64,000 nucleotides of DNA from Streptomyces akebiae (lineage in GTDB: Bacteria > Actinomycetota > Actinomycetes > Streptomycetales > Streptomycetaceae), in assembly GCF_019599145.1 (NCBI RefSeq), contig NZ_CP080647.1, forward strand, positions 9,424,001 to 9,488,000, read 5' to 3'. The notes under the pieces were generated by a model. That model did no database searches. It worked only from the letters and a program-made list of their open reading frames with translations, and was not told the DNA's origin. The first letter of the stretch is position 1. Every line of letters starts with the position of its first letter. This document shows positions 31,932 through 39,243 of the stretch, piece after piece. The position numbers were made by a program, and so were the translations under genes.

Positions 31932-33137
31932 GTGAGCAGCGAGAACTCTTCGGCGGACGACGTGCAGCGGGTGTGGGACGTCGTCGTGGTGGGCGCGGGC
32001 CCCGCAGGGGCTTCGGCCGCCTACGCGGCGGCGGTCGCGGGACGCAGCGTCCTGTTGCTGGAGAAGGCGGAGCTGCCGCGCTACAAGACGTGCGGCGGCG
32101 GCATCATCGGCCCCTCGCGCGACGCGCTGCCGCCCGGCTTCGAACTGCCCTTCAAGGACCGGGTGCACGCCGTCACCTTCTCCCTCGACGGCCGCTACGC
32201 CCGCACGCGCAAGTCGAAACAGATGCTGTTCGGGCTGATCAACCGGCCCGAGTTCGACCAGCAACTCGTGGAGCACGCCCAGAAGGCGGGCGCCGAACTG
32301 CGGACGGGTGTCACGGTCACCCGCGTCGAGCAGCACGGCTCGGCGGTGCCCGACCGGCGTACGGTCGCCGTCGTCCTCCAGGGCGGCGAGACCCTGCTCG
32401 CGCGGGCCGTCGTCGGCGCGGACGGAAGTGCCAGCCGCATAGGGGCACATGTCGGGGTGAAGCTCGAACAGGTCGACCTCGGCCTGGAGGCGGAGATCCC
32501 CGTTCCGGAGACGGTCGCCGAGGACTGGAAGGGGCGCGTCCTCATCGACTGGGGCCCGATGCCCGGCAGTTACGGGTGGGTGTTCCCCAAGGGCGACACC
32601 CTGACCGTCGGTGTGATCTCCGCGCGCGGTGAAGGCGCCGCCACCAAGCGGTATCTGGAGGACTTCATCGGGCGGCTCGGCCTCGCCGGCTTCGAACCGA
32701 GCGTCTCCTCAGGGCACTTGACGCGCTGCCGAGCCGACGACTCGCCGCTCTCGCGGGGCCGGGTGCTGGTCTGTGGGGACGCGGCGGGACTGTTGGAGCC
32801 GTGGACCCGGGAGGGCATCTCCTTCGCGCTGCGCTCGGGACGGCTCGCGGGGGAGTGGGCGGTGCGGATCGCCGAGGCGCACGACGCGGTGGACACCCGC
32901 CGCCAGGCCCTGAACTACGCGTTCGCCGTGAAGGCGGGGCTCGGCGTCGAGATGAGCGTCGGCAAGCGGCTGCTGATCGCCTTCGAGCGGCGGCCGGGGC
33001 TCTTCCACGCCGCGCTCACCGGATTCCGGCCCGCCTGGCGGGCCTTCGTGGACATCACGCGCGGGTCGACCTCCCTGGGGGAGATCGTCCGCAGCCACCC
33101 GATCGCCCAGCGCGCGCTGACCGCGTTCGACAAGTAG
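31932..33137 (+). CDS. Geranylgeranyl reductase family FAD-dependent oxidoreductase
   Basis: A 401-residue flavoprotein. The FAD-binding VVVGAGPAGASAAYAA sits near residue 17, YKTCGGGIIG holds the conserved Cys-Gly motif of geranylgeranyl reductase-like enzymes, and the second FAD motif is LVCGDAAGLLEPWTREGIS. The family saturates isoprenoid chains of menaquinone, membrane lipids or chlorophyll precursors. In actinobacteria the likely substrate is a menaquinone or carotenoid-type polyprenyl chain; this is inference. GTG 31932 has GGGAG upstream at a long spacing. It stands alone and is convergent with the next gene. Confidence 0.92.
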   Translation: MSSENSSADDVQRVWDVVVVGAGPAGASAAYAAAVAGRSVLLLEKAELPRYKTCGGGIIGPSRDALPPGFELPFKDRVHAVTFSLDGRYARTRKSKQMLFGLINRPEFDQQLVEHAQKAGAELRTGVTVTRVEQHGSAVPDRRTVAVVLQGGETLLARAVVGADGSASRIGAHVGVKLEQVDLGLEAEIPVPETVAEDWKGRVLIDWGPMPGSYGWVFPKGDTLTVGVISARGEGAATKRYLEDFIGRLGLAGFEPSVSSGHLTRCRADDSPLSRGRVLVCGDAAGLLEPWTREGISFALRSGRLAGEWAVRIAEAHDAVDTRRQALNYAFAVKAGLGVEMSVGKRLLIAFERRPGLFHAALTGFRPAWRAFVDITRGSTSLGEIVRSHPIAQRALTAFDK

Positions 33138-33174
33138 GCCGCGCCTACGCCCGCGCCGCCGGCGCCCCGGCCGG

Positions 33175-33627
33175 TCACCGCTGGACGGTGATCCTGAAGA
33201 CGGGGTGCTTCGGCGCGGCGGCGAGCAGTTCCGCGTCGGTGGAGTCGGCGGTGATGTCCCCGAAGAACCGGCCCACTTCCCAGCCCCACTTCTTCAGGTA
33301 GGTGCGCAACACGGCGGGCTTCTCCTCGTCGGGCAGCTCGACCGCGGTGAACTCCTGCACCCGGCGGCCCACCTGGAGCCGTCCACCGCCCGCCGCCCGC
33401 ATGTTGCGGACCCACTCGGAGTGGCCGCGCGCCGAGACGAGGTAGGGGCCGCCCTCGTACGGCAGCGGGTTGACCGGCAGCCGACGCCACTCGCCGCTCC
33501 GGCGGCCGCGCACCGAGAGTTCGGCCGTGCCGAGAAGGCTGATGCCGTGGCGTGCGAGCCAGCCGATGAAGCCGTTGAGAGCGCGGTCTACGGGGTTGGC
33601 CTTGATGTAGTGGGACGACGAGGACAT
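33175..33627 (-). CDS. Deazaflavin (F420)-dependent nitroreductase family protein
   Basis: A 150-residue split-barrel protein of the Ddn-like family. Characteristic parts are ELSVRGRRSGEWRRLPVNPL, the cofactor-phosphate loop YLVSARGHSEWVRNMRAAGG and GRRVQEFTAVELP. Members use the 5-deazaflavin cofactor F420, common in actinobacteria, to reduce quinones, nitro compounds or other electrophiles. The ATG at 33627 is divergent from the TetR gene, and the region between carries repeated TetR-type operators, so the protein is probably induced by the compound it detoxifies. Confidence 0.9.
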   Translation of the reverse strand: MSSSSHYIKANPVDRALNGFIGWLARHGISLLGTAELSVRGRRSGEWRRLPVNPLPYEGGPYLVSARGHSEWVRNMRAAGGGRLQVGRRVQEFTAVELPDEEKPAVLRTYLKKWGWEVGRFFGDITADSTDAELLAAAPKHPVFRITVQR

Positions 33628-33675
33628 GGGTTCCTCCCGTGGGTGGGGGAGCAGGTCTCTGAGCGATCCGCTTCA

Positions 33676-33761
33676 GAGAGCACTGCTCTCGCTTGAGAGC
33701 AGTGTGCACATGCTCGGCGCTTCATTGCAAGAGCAGTGCTCTCGTTTGCGTGCAGTGCTCT
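33676..33761. promoter_or_regulatory. Clustered TetR operators
   Basis: Two near-identical palindromes, GAGAGCACTGCTCTC (33676-33690) and AGAGCAGTGCTCT (33730-33742), and two single arms, GAGAGCAGTG (33695-33704) and GCAGTGCTCTT (33752-33762 approximately), lie between the divergent deazaflavin reductase and TetR genes. Sites repeated at about 54-base spacing could bind two dimers and control both promoters. Confidence 0.75.
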
Positions 33762-33784
33762 TGTTCTGTGGCACACTGCTGCCC

Positions 33785-34489
33785 ATGAGCACAGCACGAG
33801 GCGTCCGTGCCCGCGCCCGGATCGAGGTCACCGCCGCCATCAAGGACGAGGCGCGCAGACAGCTCGCCGCCGAGGGCGCCGCCAAGCTGTCGCTGCGGGC
33901 CGTCGCGCGTGAGCTCGGCATGGTCTCCTCCGCGCTGTACCGCTACTTCCCGAGCCGTGACGAGCTGCTCACCGCGCTGATCATCGACGCCTACGACTCG
34001 CTGGGCGAGGCGGCCGAGGCCGCGCTTGTGAGGGCCGCCGGAGAGAGTCCGGCCGGGCAGTGGGTCGCGGTGTGCGAGGGGATGCGGGAGTGGGCGTTGG
34101 GCCGGCCGCACGAGTACGAGTTGATCTACGGTTCGCCCGTGCCGGGGTACACCGCGCCCGACGCGACGGTCCCGGCCGCCTCCCGGGTGGGACAGGTGCT
34201 CATCCGGATCATGCGGGACGCCCATCAGGCCGGCGGGGTGGCCGGGCGAGAGCTGCCGGCCGAGCTGCGGTCCGAGGCGCGGCGGATGGCCGAGGACTTC
34301 GCGCCCGATCTGCCGCCGGAGGTGGTCGCGGGACTGGTCGCGGCGTGGGCCCAGCTGTTCGGCCTGGTCAACTTCGAGGTGTTCGGGCAGTTCAACAAGG
34401 TGGTCGAGAACCGCGAGGCGTTCTTCCGCGACGCGGCGCACGGGCTCGCGCGCCACGTGGGACTGGCGGGCGTACGTCGCGCGGAGTAA
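33785..34489 (+). CDS. TetR family transcriptional regulator
   Basis: A 234-residue TetR-type regulator. The helix-turn-helix is KLSLRAVARELGMVSSALYR followed by YFPSRDELLTALIIDAYDSL. The C-terminal domain (about 85-225) matches the TetR_C-type ligand domain with WALGRPHEYELIYGSPVPGY. ATG 33785 is preferred over an upstream in-frame start at 33626, which would cross the operator cluster. It probably represses itself and the divergent deazaflavin reductase gene. The ligand is unknown. Its stop codon touches the duplicated segment that follows. Confidence 0.93.
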   Translation: MSTARGVRARARIEVTAAIKDEARRQLAAEGAAKLSLRAVARELGMVSSALYRYFPSRDELLTALIIDAYDSLGEAAEAALVRAAGESPAGQWVAVCEGMREWALGRPHEYELIYGSPVPGYTAPDATVPAASRVGQVLIRIMRDAHQAGGVAGRELPAELRSEARRMAEDFAPDLPPEVVAGLVAAWAQLFGLVNFEVFGQFNKVVENREAFFRDAAHGLARHVGLAGVRRAE

Positions 34490-34673
34490 CGATCGAGACG
34501 ACCGCGACGAACACCACCGCGGTGGCGGTGGCCGCGAGGGGGCCGAGCAGGTTCCACCGGCCACGCGGGGAGCCGACGACGTTCGGCAGGAACTCGGTCA
34601 CGCCGAAGTGGGCCGCGCCCGCCGACACCGCCCCCGCGAAGGGAGCGGGACGCGATGACGACGGAGATCGGGT
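34489..34673 (-). pseudogene. Truncated, rearranged copy of the small membrane protein gene
   Basis: Bases 34489-34647 repeat 34813-34971 with only 3 differences in 159 positions. The repeat covers the C-terminal part of the downstream gene (GVTEFLPNVVG, LLGPLAATATAVVFVAVVSI on the minus strand). At 34643-34673 the next 31 bases are the exact inverse of 34973-35003, which holds that gene's start region, so the copy has lost a usable start. It begins at the last base of the TetR stop codon. This is a fresh duplication with inversion, not a working gene. Confidence 0.8.
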
Positions 34674-34700
34674 CCGCTGCGCCCAACTCGTCGTCCTGGC

Positions 34701-35024
34701 CTACGAGTCCGGGCTGGTGCGTCCGGGCTGGCTGGGCTGAGCCGCGCCCGGCCCGCCGGGCGGCGCGGGAACCCGCCGACCCGCTTGTACGGCGCGCCTG
34801 AAACGGGTCAGCACGATCGAGACGACCGCGACGAACACCACCGCGGTGGCGGTGGCCGCGAGGGGGCCGAGCAGGTTCCACCGGCCACGCAGGGAGCCGA
34901 CGACGTTCGGCAGGAACTCGGTCACGCCGAAGTAGGCCGCGCCCGCCGACACCGCCCCCGCGAAGAGAGCGAACCCGATCTCCGTCGTCATCGCGTCCCG
35001 CTCTGCCTGCGTCCGTCTCCCCAT
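34701..35024 (-). CDS. Small membrane protein, hypothetical
   Basis: A 107-residue protein with two hydrophobic stretches (FALFAGAVSAGAAYFGV and LLGPLAATATAVVFVAVVSI) separated by a short polar loop, followed by an Arg-rich then Pro/Ser-rich tail. ATG 35024 gives MGRRTQAERDAMTTE; an internal ATG at 34991 is also possible, and neither has a clear ribosome site. Most of the gene is duplicated upstream as a broken copy. I do not recognise the family. Confidence 0.55.
   Translation of the reverse strand: MGRRTQAERDAMTTEIGFALFAGAVSAGAAYFGVTEFLPNVVGSLRGRWNLLGPLAATATAVVFVAVVSIVLTRFRRAVQAGRRVPAPPGGPGAAQPSQPGRTSPDS
34813..35003. repeat. Intact copy of the 159-bp duplicated block plus inverted source segment
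   Basis: 34813-34971 is the partner of 34489-34647 at a constant offset of 324 bases; 34973-35003 is present in reverse at 34643-34673. The near-identity shows the event is recent. Confidence 0.9.
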
Positions 35025-35088
35025 GGACCGAGTGTGGGGGGTGGCGGGCGTACCGGACAAGAAGGGCGGCGCGCCCGCCGGGTCCGTT

Positions 35089-35907
35089 TCAGCCGATGCC
35101 CGACGTCTCCCGCCACAGCCCGGCGAGCGCGGGGTCGCCGGTGACGGCCGGGAAGGGGAGCCGGTTCCACAGGGCCAGGTACAGCCGGGACGCCGGGCCC
35201 GTGATCTCGCAGTCGGCGTCCAGGGGCCGCGCCGCGTCCGCGCGTTCCGCCGCCGGCGGTTCGGACGACAGCCGTACGGTCCAGACGGCGTCCGTGTCGG
35301 TCGCGCGCACCCGGAGGACACGTGGCGTCCCGGTGCGCACCCGGCTCCTGGGGCGGGCGTGGAAGCCGAGCAGCAGTTCGTCGATGCCGTCGACGGCGAA
35401 CTCCGCGGTGAGGTTCATGGCGAAGTCCGTTGCGGGGTCCACGGCGTGGTCCTTGACGGCGTCCATGCCGGGCTCCATGCCGCCTGGAGCGCCTGGCGCG
35501 TCGCCGAGCGCGGACTCCGCGTCGACACGGTGCACGGTCGTCTCGTGGGCCTGGCGGCGCGCCCAGAAGGCCAGCGGGGAAGGGGCGGGCAGAAAGGTCC
35601 AGCAGTCGAGGTCGGCGGGGGCGGCGCGCAGGGTGTCGAGGAGACGCCGGTGACCGTCCTCGAACCAGGACAGCAGAGCGTCACCGTCCCGTTCTGCCGG
35701 GCCGTTCGTGAGGGGACGGGGAGAGGGGTGTCCCTCGGCGACGAAGGCCGTGGCCCAGCGGTGCACCGCCCCCGTGTGGCGCAGCAGGTCCCGTACCCGC
35801 CACGACGGGCAGGTCGGCACCTCGGCGTCCGTACCGGCCTTCCGGGCGGCGGCGGTGAGCAGCCGGCCCTCCTCGTCCAGGGCTCTGATGTGCTCAGCGG
35901 TCTCCAT
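35089..35907 (-). CDS. Maleylpyruvate isomerase family mycothiol-dependent enzyme
   Basis: A 272-residue protein of the DinB-like mycothiol-dependent family. The N-terminal four-helix domain has VPTCPSWRVRDLLRHTGAVH and, after a loop, the metal-binding WARRQAHETTVHRVDAE; a second domain (about 165-270) is the MDMPI C-terminal type with TGPASRLYLALWNR. Actinobacteria use mycothiol where others use glutathione, and members include isomerases and thiol transferases. The start ATG 35907 fits the domain edge although the ribosome site is poor. The ligand is unknown. Confidence 0.87.
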   Translation of the reverse strand: METAEHIRALDEEGRLLTAAARKAGTDAEVPTCPSWRVRDLLRHTGAVHRWATAFVAEGHPSPRPLTNGPAERDGDALLSWFEDGHRRLLDTLRAAPADLDCWTFLPAPSPLAFWARRQAHETTVHRVDAESALGDAPGAPGGMEPGMDAVKDHAVDPATDFAMNLTAEFAVDGIDELLLGFHARPRSRVRTGTPRVLRVRATDTDAVWTVRLSSEPPAAERADAARPLDADCEITGPASRLYLALWNRLPFPAVTGDPALAGLWRETSGIG

Positions 35908-36046
35908 GGGAGGAGTCTGCCGGACGAAGCACGCTGGGTCGCCTGTCCGAGCTGACGCGCCTGCCGGGCCAGGGTCGCCCGTCCGAGTGGCGCGCCCGCC
36001 CGGCCGGAGCGCCCGCACGAGCCGACGCGGTTGCCCCGTGGGACGC

Positions 36047-36099
36047 CCGGCGCACCCCGAGCGCCCGACCAGGCCGGGCGGGCGCTCGGGGTGCGCCGG
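36047..36099. terminator. Very strong hairpin downstream of the ATP-grasp gene
   Basis: A 21-bp perfect stem (CCGGCGCACCCCGAGCGCCC and its complement, plus one inner G-C pair) closes an 11-base loop at 36068-36078. It is 15 bases after the stop of the ATP-grasp ligase and marks the end of the RiPP operon; the next gene on the same strand begins at 35907. Confidence 0.85.
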
Positions 36100-36113
36100 A
36101 GTCGCCGGTCGTG

Positions 36114-37097
36114 TCAGGGGGTCGCGCGGATCCGGTCGTGGCGGCGCGTTCCCGCCCCCGGTCCCTCCTCGGCCAGCCATTCGGCGACGCTGTGGGCGAT
36201 CGGCTGCCCGGTGTCCATCTCCACGAACCCGAACTGGCCGGACTGGTTGCACTCCAGGAACCACCAGATCCCGTCCGCGTCCTCAGCGAAGTCGAAGGCC
36301 CCGTAGGAGAGTTCGGCGTCCCGGAGATAGGCGCGCACGGCGGCGGCGGTGCGTTCCGGCACCTCCACCGGCTGCCAGGGCGCGGTGGAGGGGGCGAAGC
36401 GGACGTCGACCTCGTCGGGGTGCGCGTCCGGTGCGACCGCCTTGCGGGCGGCCAGCATGCGGTCACCGACGGCGGTGAGCCGGATGTCCGCCGTCTTGGC
36501 GATCCGGCGCTGCAGCAGGGTCGGCCCGAACGCCACGGCGGTGAAGTCGGTGCCGGGCGCGACACGGCTCGTGGGGACCGTGCGGGCCGGGTCCTGCGGG
36601 TGGGTTCCGGAGACGGGCTTCACCACCAGGTCCGGGAAGCGCTCGGCGAAGTCGCGGGCGGCCTGCGGGAACGTGGTGATGAGCGTGGCCGGTACGGGGA
36701 GCCCGCAGCGTTGGGCGTGCCGGAGCTGCCACGGCTTGTGGCGGGCCCGCCGGGCCGCGTCGGGGTCGTTCATCCAGCGGGCCCCCGTCCCGCGCAGCAT
36801 GCCGTACAGGGCCTGCGAGGACTCCTCGGTCAGCCAGGCGGACGGCTCACCCACCCGGCTCGCCGGGACCCCCGGCCGGCGCAGCCAGATGGAGCGCAGT
36901 CCGCTCATGCTCACCAGGCGCCCGCCGGCGGACAGATGCCCGCGGAAGACGCCGTGCACGTACTCGCCGGAGAGAGCCACCCCGCCGGGGAGGTCGGCGG
37001 GATCGAGGCGGACCACCGGGACGCCGGTCCTGTTCAGTTGTGCCACCACCAGGTCCGCCGTCACATCCTGTTCGCAGGTGAGGATCAGCACCGTCAT
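36114..37097 (-). CDS. tgmB: ATP-grasp ribosomal peptide maturase
   Basis: A 327-residue ATP-grasp ligase of the graspetide (microviridin-like) maturase type. The N-terminal domain (TVLILTCEQDVTADLVVAQL ... RSIWLRRPG) is the pre-ATP-grasp fold. The central KPWQLRHAQRCGLPVPATLI and LVVKPVSGTHP supply the ATP lysines, and GIWWFLECNQSGQFGFVE holds the magnesium-binding Glu and Asn. Such enzymes join Ser, Thr or Lys side chains to Asp or Glu side chains in a precursor peptide as ester or amide links, using ATP. It starts 16 bases after the precursor gene at 37114-37305. The symbol follows the TgmA/TgmB convention for this family. Confidence 0.9.
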   Translation of the reverse strand: MTVLILTCEQDVTADLVVAQLNRTGVPVVRLDPADLPGGVALSGEYVHGVFRGHLSAGGRLVSMSGLRSIWLRRPGVPASRVGEPSAWLTEESSQALYGMLRGTGARWMNDPDAARRARHKPWQLRHAQRCGLPVPATLITTFPQAARDFAERFPDLVVKPVSGTHPQDPARTVPTSRVAPGTDFTAVAFGPTLLQRRIAKTADIRLTAVGDRMLAARKAVAPDAHPDEVDVRFAPSTAPWQPVEVPERTAAAVRAYLRDAELSYGAFDFAEDADGIWWFLECNQSGQFGFVEMDTGQPIAHSVAEWLAEEGPGAGTRRHDRIRATP

Positions 37098-37113
37098 CGT
37101 CGCCGGTCCGCTT

Positions 37114-37305
37114 TCAGTCGTCGAAATGGGTCTTCGAACCCGCGGTGGACGTCGTCGCCCCCAATTCCCGCATAAGGCCCTGGTCGTGAGCGGCTATCCG
37201 CCCATCGGCGAGCACGTTCAACTGCAGCCCGGAGTCGTAGGTGTACGGAGCGCTGAACTCCAACTGCTCAGCGGAGCGAGCGTAGTTGAGCACGAACAGT
37301 CGCAT
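37114..37305 (-). CDS. tgmA: Graspetide precursor peptide (putative ATP-grasp-modified RiPP)
   Basis: A 63-residue precursor. ATG 37305 has AAGGAG 5 bases upstream. The leader (MRLFVLNYARSAEQL, then PYTYDSGLQLNVLADGR) contains a conserved-looking recognition region. The core is probably the C-terminal LGATTSTAGSKTHFDD: nucleophiles Thr51, Thr52, Ser53, Thr54, Ser57, Lys58 and Thr59 lie next to acceptors Asp62 and Asp63, with Glu47 just before. There is no cysteine, so no lanthionine or disulfide chemistry is expected. The C-terminal SKTHFDD tail places it in the TgmA-like group whose product structure I do not know. The ligase gene follows after 16 bases. Confidence 0.87.
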   Translation of the reverse strand: MRLFVLNYARSAEQLEFSAPYTYDSGLQLNVLADGRIAAHDQGLMRELGATTSTAGSKTHFDD

Positions 37306-37324
37306 CGTTTCTCCTTGTTCGGGA

Positions 37325-37344
37325 CCATCCGGAAAAGCGGATGG
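37325..37344 (-). promoter_or_regulatory. Hairpin in the leader of the precursor gene
   Basis: CCATCCG and CGGATGG form a perfect 7-bp stem with a 6-base loop. It lies 8 bases upstream of the AAGGAG site of tgmA (transcribed leftward), so it is probably in the 5' untranslated RNA and could affect stability or translation. It may also be an operator. Confidence 0.4.
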
Positions 37345-37484
37345 TGACGCTCCGGCCGTCCTCTGTTCGGCCGGGTCGCAGTGTCTCCAGGGAGTTATAC
37401 GAATCGAACGACTGAATGGTTGCCTCATGTTCTCGGAGGGCTGACTTCATGCACCGCGAGGGGTCAAGAGGCAACGGTGAGTGG

Positions 37485-38717
37485 TCATTTGGCGGCCGAG
37501 TGGCGGGTGGCGAAGGCGATGACGGAGGCGAACGCGGCGAGTACCGCGACGCTGGTGAGCGCGGTGGGCAGGGAGAACCACTCGGCCATGAAGCCGATCG
37601 CGGGCGGGCCGAGGAGCATGCCGAGATAGCCGAGCGTGGAGGCGGTCGCGACACCGCTCGGGCCGGCCAGGGCGCCGGCCCGTTCGATGGCCACCGGGAA
37701 GATGTTGGCGAGGCCCAGACCGGTGATCGCGAAGCCGAGCAGGGTCGCCGGAACCGAGGGGGCGAGCGAGCCGAGCAGCATGCCGGCCGTCGCGGTGCTC
37801 CCGCCGGCCACGAGCACCGTGGTCCTGCCCAGGCGTTCGAGCAGGGTCGTCCCGGTCAGACGGCCGACCGTCATGGCGAGTGCGAAACACGAGTAACCGA
37901 TCGCCGCGACACCGGGCGAGGCGTCGAGGTCCGCCTCCAGGTGCAGGGCGCCCCAGTCGGCCAGCGCCCCCTCGCCGTACGCCGTGCAGCCGGCGATCAG
38001 GCCGAGGACGACCACCAGGGCGCGCGTACGGCTGTCCAGTCGGCCGGGGCCCCGTGGGCCGCTCTCCCGGGCCGGCTCCCCGGGGGTGTGGTCGAGGGGT
38101 GCCGGGGGCTCGTGGCGCAGCAGGGTGGGCGCGGCGGCGGCGGTCACCAGGAGGCCGATCAGGGTGATGCCGAGCAGGTGGCGGGTCGGGGAGAGCGAGC
38201 CCGCGACGAGGCTGCCGAGCCCGGCCCCGACCATGCCGCCGAGGCTGAACGCGGCGTGGAAGCCGGGCATGACGGGCCGCCCCAGCGCGGCCACCAGATC
38301 CACGGCCGCGCTGTTGAAGGCGACGTTGATCCCGCCGAAGGCCGCGCCGAACACCAGGAGCACCGCGCCCAGGGCGAGTGCCGAGTGCGTGAGCGGTGGC
38401 AGGGCCACGCTGAGGGACAGCAGCACGGCGCAGGCGACCGTCACCGGGTGGCTGCCGAAGCGGCGGCAGAGGCGGCCGGTGAGCATCATCGTGATCACCG
38501 CTCCGGCGGACACGCCCAGCAGGGCGAGCCCCAGGGCGCCGGGCGACGCGCCGGTCTGCTCCTTGATCGCGGGGATTCTGACCACCCAGCCGGCGAAGAC
38601 GAAGCCGTCGAAGGCGAAGAAGGCGGTGATGGCGACACGAAGGGATCGAAGCTGCGAGGGGTCGGTGGGGCGTCCCGGCACGGCGTTGTGCGATCGGGTT
38701 TTGTTTATTCGCGGCAC
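37485..38717 (-). CDS. MFS transporter (YbjJ-like)
   Basis: A 410-residue major facilitator with about twelve membrane helices, lacking long soluble domains except a charged central loop (HEPPAPLDHTPGEPARES). N-terminal AFFAFDGFVFAGWVVRIPAI and the GRLCRRFGSHP loop after helix 2 match the YbjJ-like MFS group. GTG 38717 is served by a leaderless promoter. It lies 179 bases upstream of the graspetide precursor on the same strand, so it could be its exporter, but a dedicated RiPP exporter of this type is not established; the link is inference from position. Confidence 0.85.
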   Translation of the reverse strand: MPRINKTRSHNAVPGRPTDPSQLRSLRVAITAFFAFDGFVFAGWVVRIPAIKEQTGASPGALGLALLGVSAGAVITMMLTGRLCRRFGSHPVTVACAVLLSLSVALPPLTHSALALGAVLLVFGAAFGGINVAFNSAAVDLVAALGRPVMPGFHAAFSLGGMVGAGLGSLVAGSLSPTRHLLGITLIGLLVTAAAAPTLLRHEPPAPLDHTPGEPARESGPRGPGRLDSRTRALVVVLGLIAGCTAYGEGALADWGALHLEADLDASPGVAAIGYSCFALAMTVGRLTGTTLLERLGRTTVLVAGGSTATAGMLLGSLAPSVPATLLGFAITGLGLANIFPVAIERAGALAGPSGVATASTLGYLGMLLGPPAIGFMAEWFSLPTALTSVAVLAAFASVIAFATRHSAAK

Positions 38718-38723
38718 AAAATC

Positions 38724-38752
38724 AGGCTAGGTCGGGGCCGTGGCTGGGGCAA
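38724..38752 (-). promoter_or_regulatory. Leaderless promoter of the MFS gene
   Basis: Read on the minus strand: TTGCCC (38752-38747), 17 bases, TAGCCT (38729-38724), then 6 bases to the GTG at 38717. This spacing leaves no untranslated leader. Confidence 0.55.
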
Positions 38753-38814
38753 GGGTGCTCCGCAGGGCTGGGACCGTCGCCCTGGACCGGTTGCCTGTGG
38801 CCGGAACTGACCGG

Positions 38815-38847
38815 CTGGAGGCCCTGGAGGCCCTGGAGGCCCTGGAG
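38815..38847 (+). repeat. 9-bp tandem repeat in a non-coding gap
   Basis: CTGGAGGCC is repeated 3.7 times without change. Nearby, CGGCGCCGTACGGCGCCG (38861-38878) is a perfect palindrome. The 526-base interval 38718-39243 shows no convincing gene; the longest open frame would encode repeats of LEA and lacks a ribosome site. Confidence 0.7.
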
Positions 38848-39243
38848 ACACGTCGTCACGCGGCGCCGTACGGCGCCGGCGCCCCGCCTGCGGCTGATCA
38901 CCCGGCGGCCTGCGGACTCCTGCCGTACCGCCCTCCGCTCGTGGTCGAGAACGACGGTTCCTTCGGCACGGCGCCCGGCCCGTCGCCGGACTGTCGCCGA
39001 CCCGCACACGGGCGGTCGGCTGGTGGCAGGAGAAGGCGGTGGTGAGGAGGCTCGTCGCCGCGCGAGACCGTCATCGCGCTCGGCCCGATCGGGCCCCTGT
39101 GGGGAACTCGACCGGCCGCATGCCGTGCGCCGTGCGGGCGATCACCCGGAGCCATGACTCCCGCCGCCGTCGACGGACGCGCCGTCATGGTCGTGTGGCA
39201 CCGCCCCCCCCACGGCGTCCAGGCCCCATCCCAGGAGAGACCG

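Noticed and set aside
34643..34740. Small plus-strand frame starting MTTEIGSAAPNSSS within the inverted fragment
   Set aside because: The ATG comes from the inverted start region; the following translation has no coding character and no conserved relatives are evident.
36047..36099. Considered as an insertion-sequence terminal repeat or recombination site
   Set aside because: There is no matching second copy and no transposase; its position just after the ATP-grasp stop fits a terminator.
38740..39045. Possible 101-residue gene with repeated LEALEALEA
   Set aside because: The repeat is a 9-bp DNA tandem array, there is no ribosome site and no recognisable domain.
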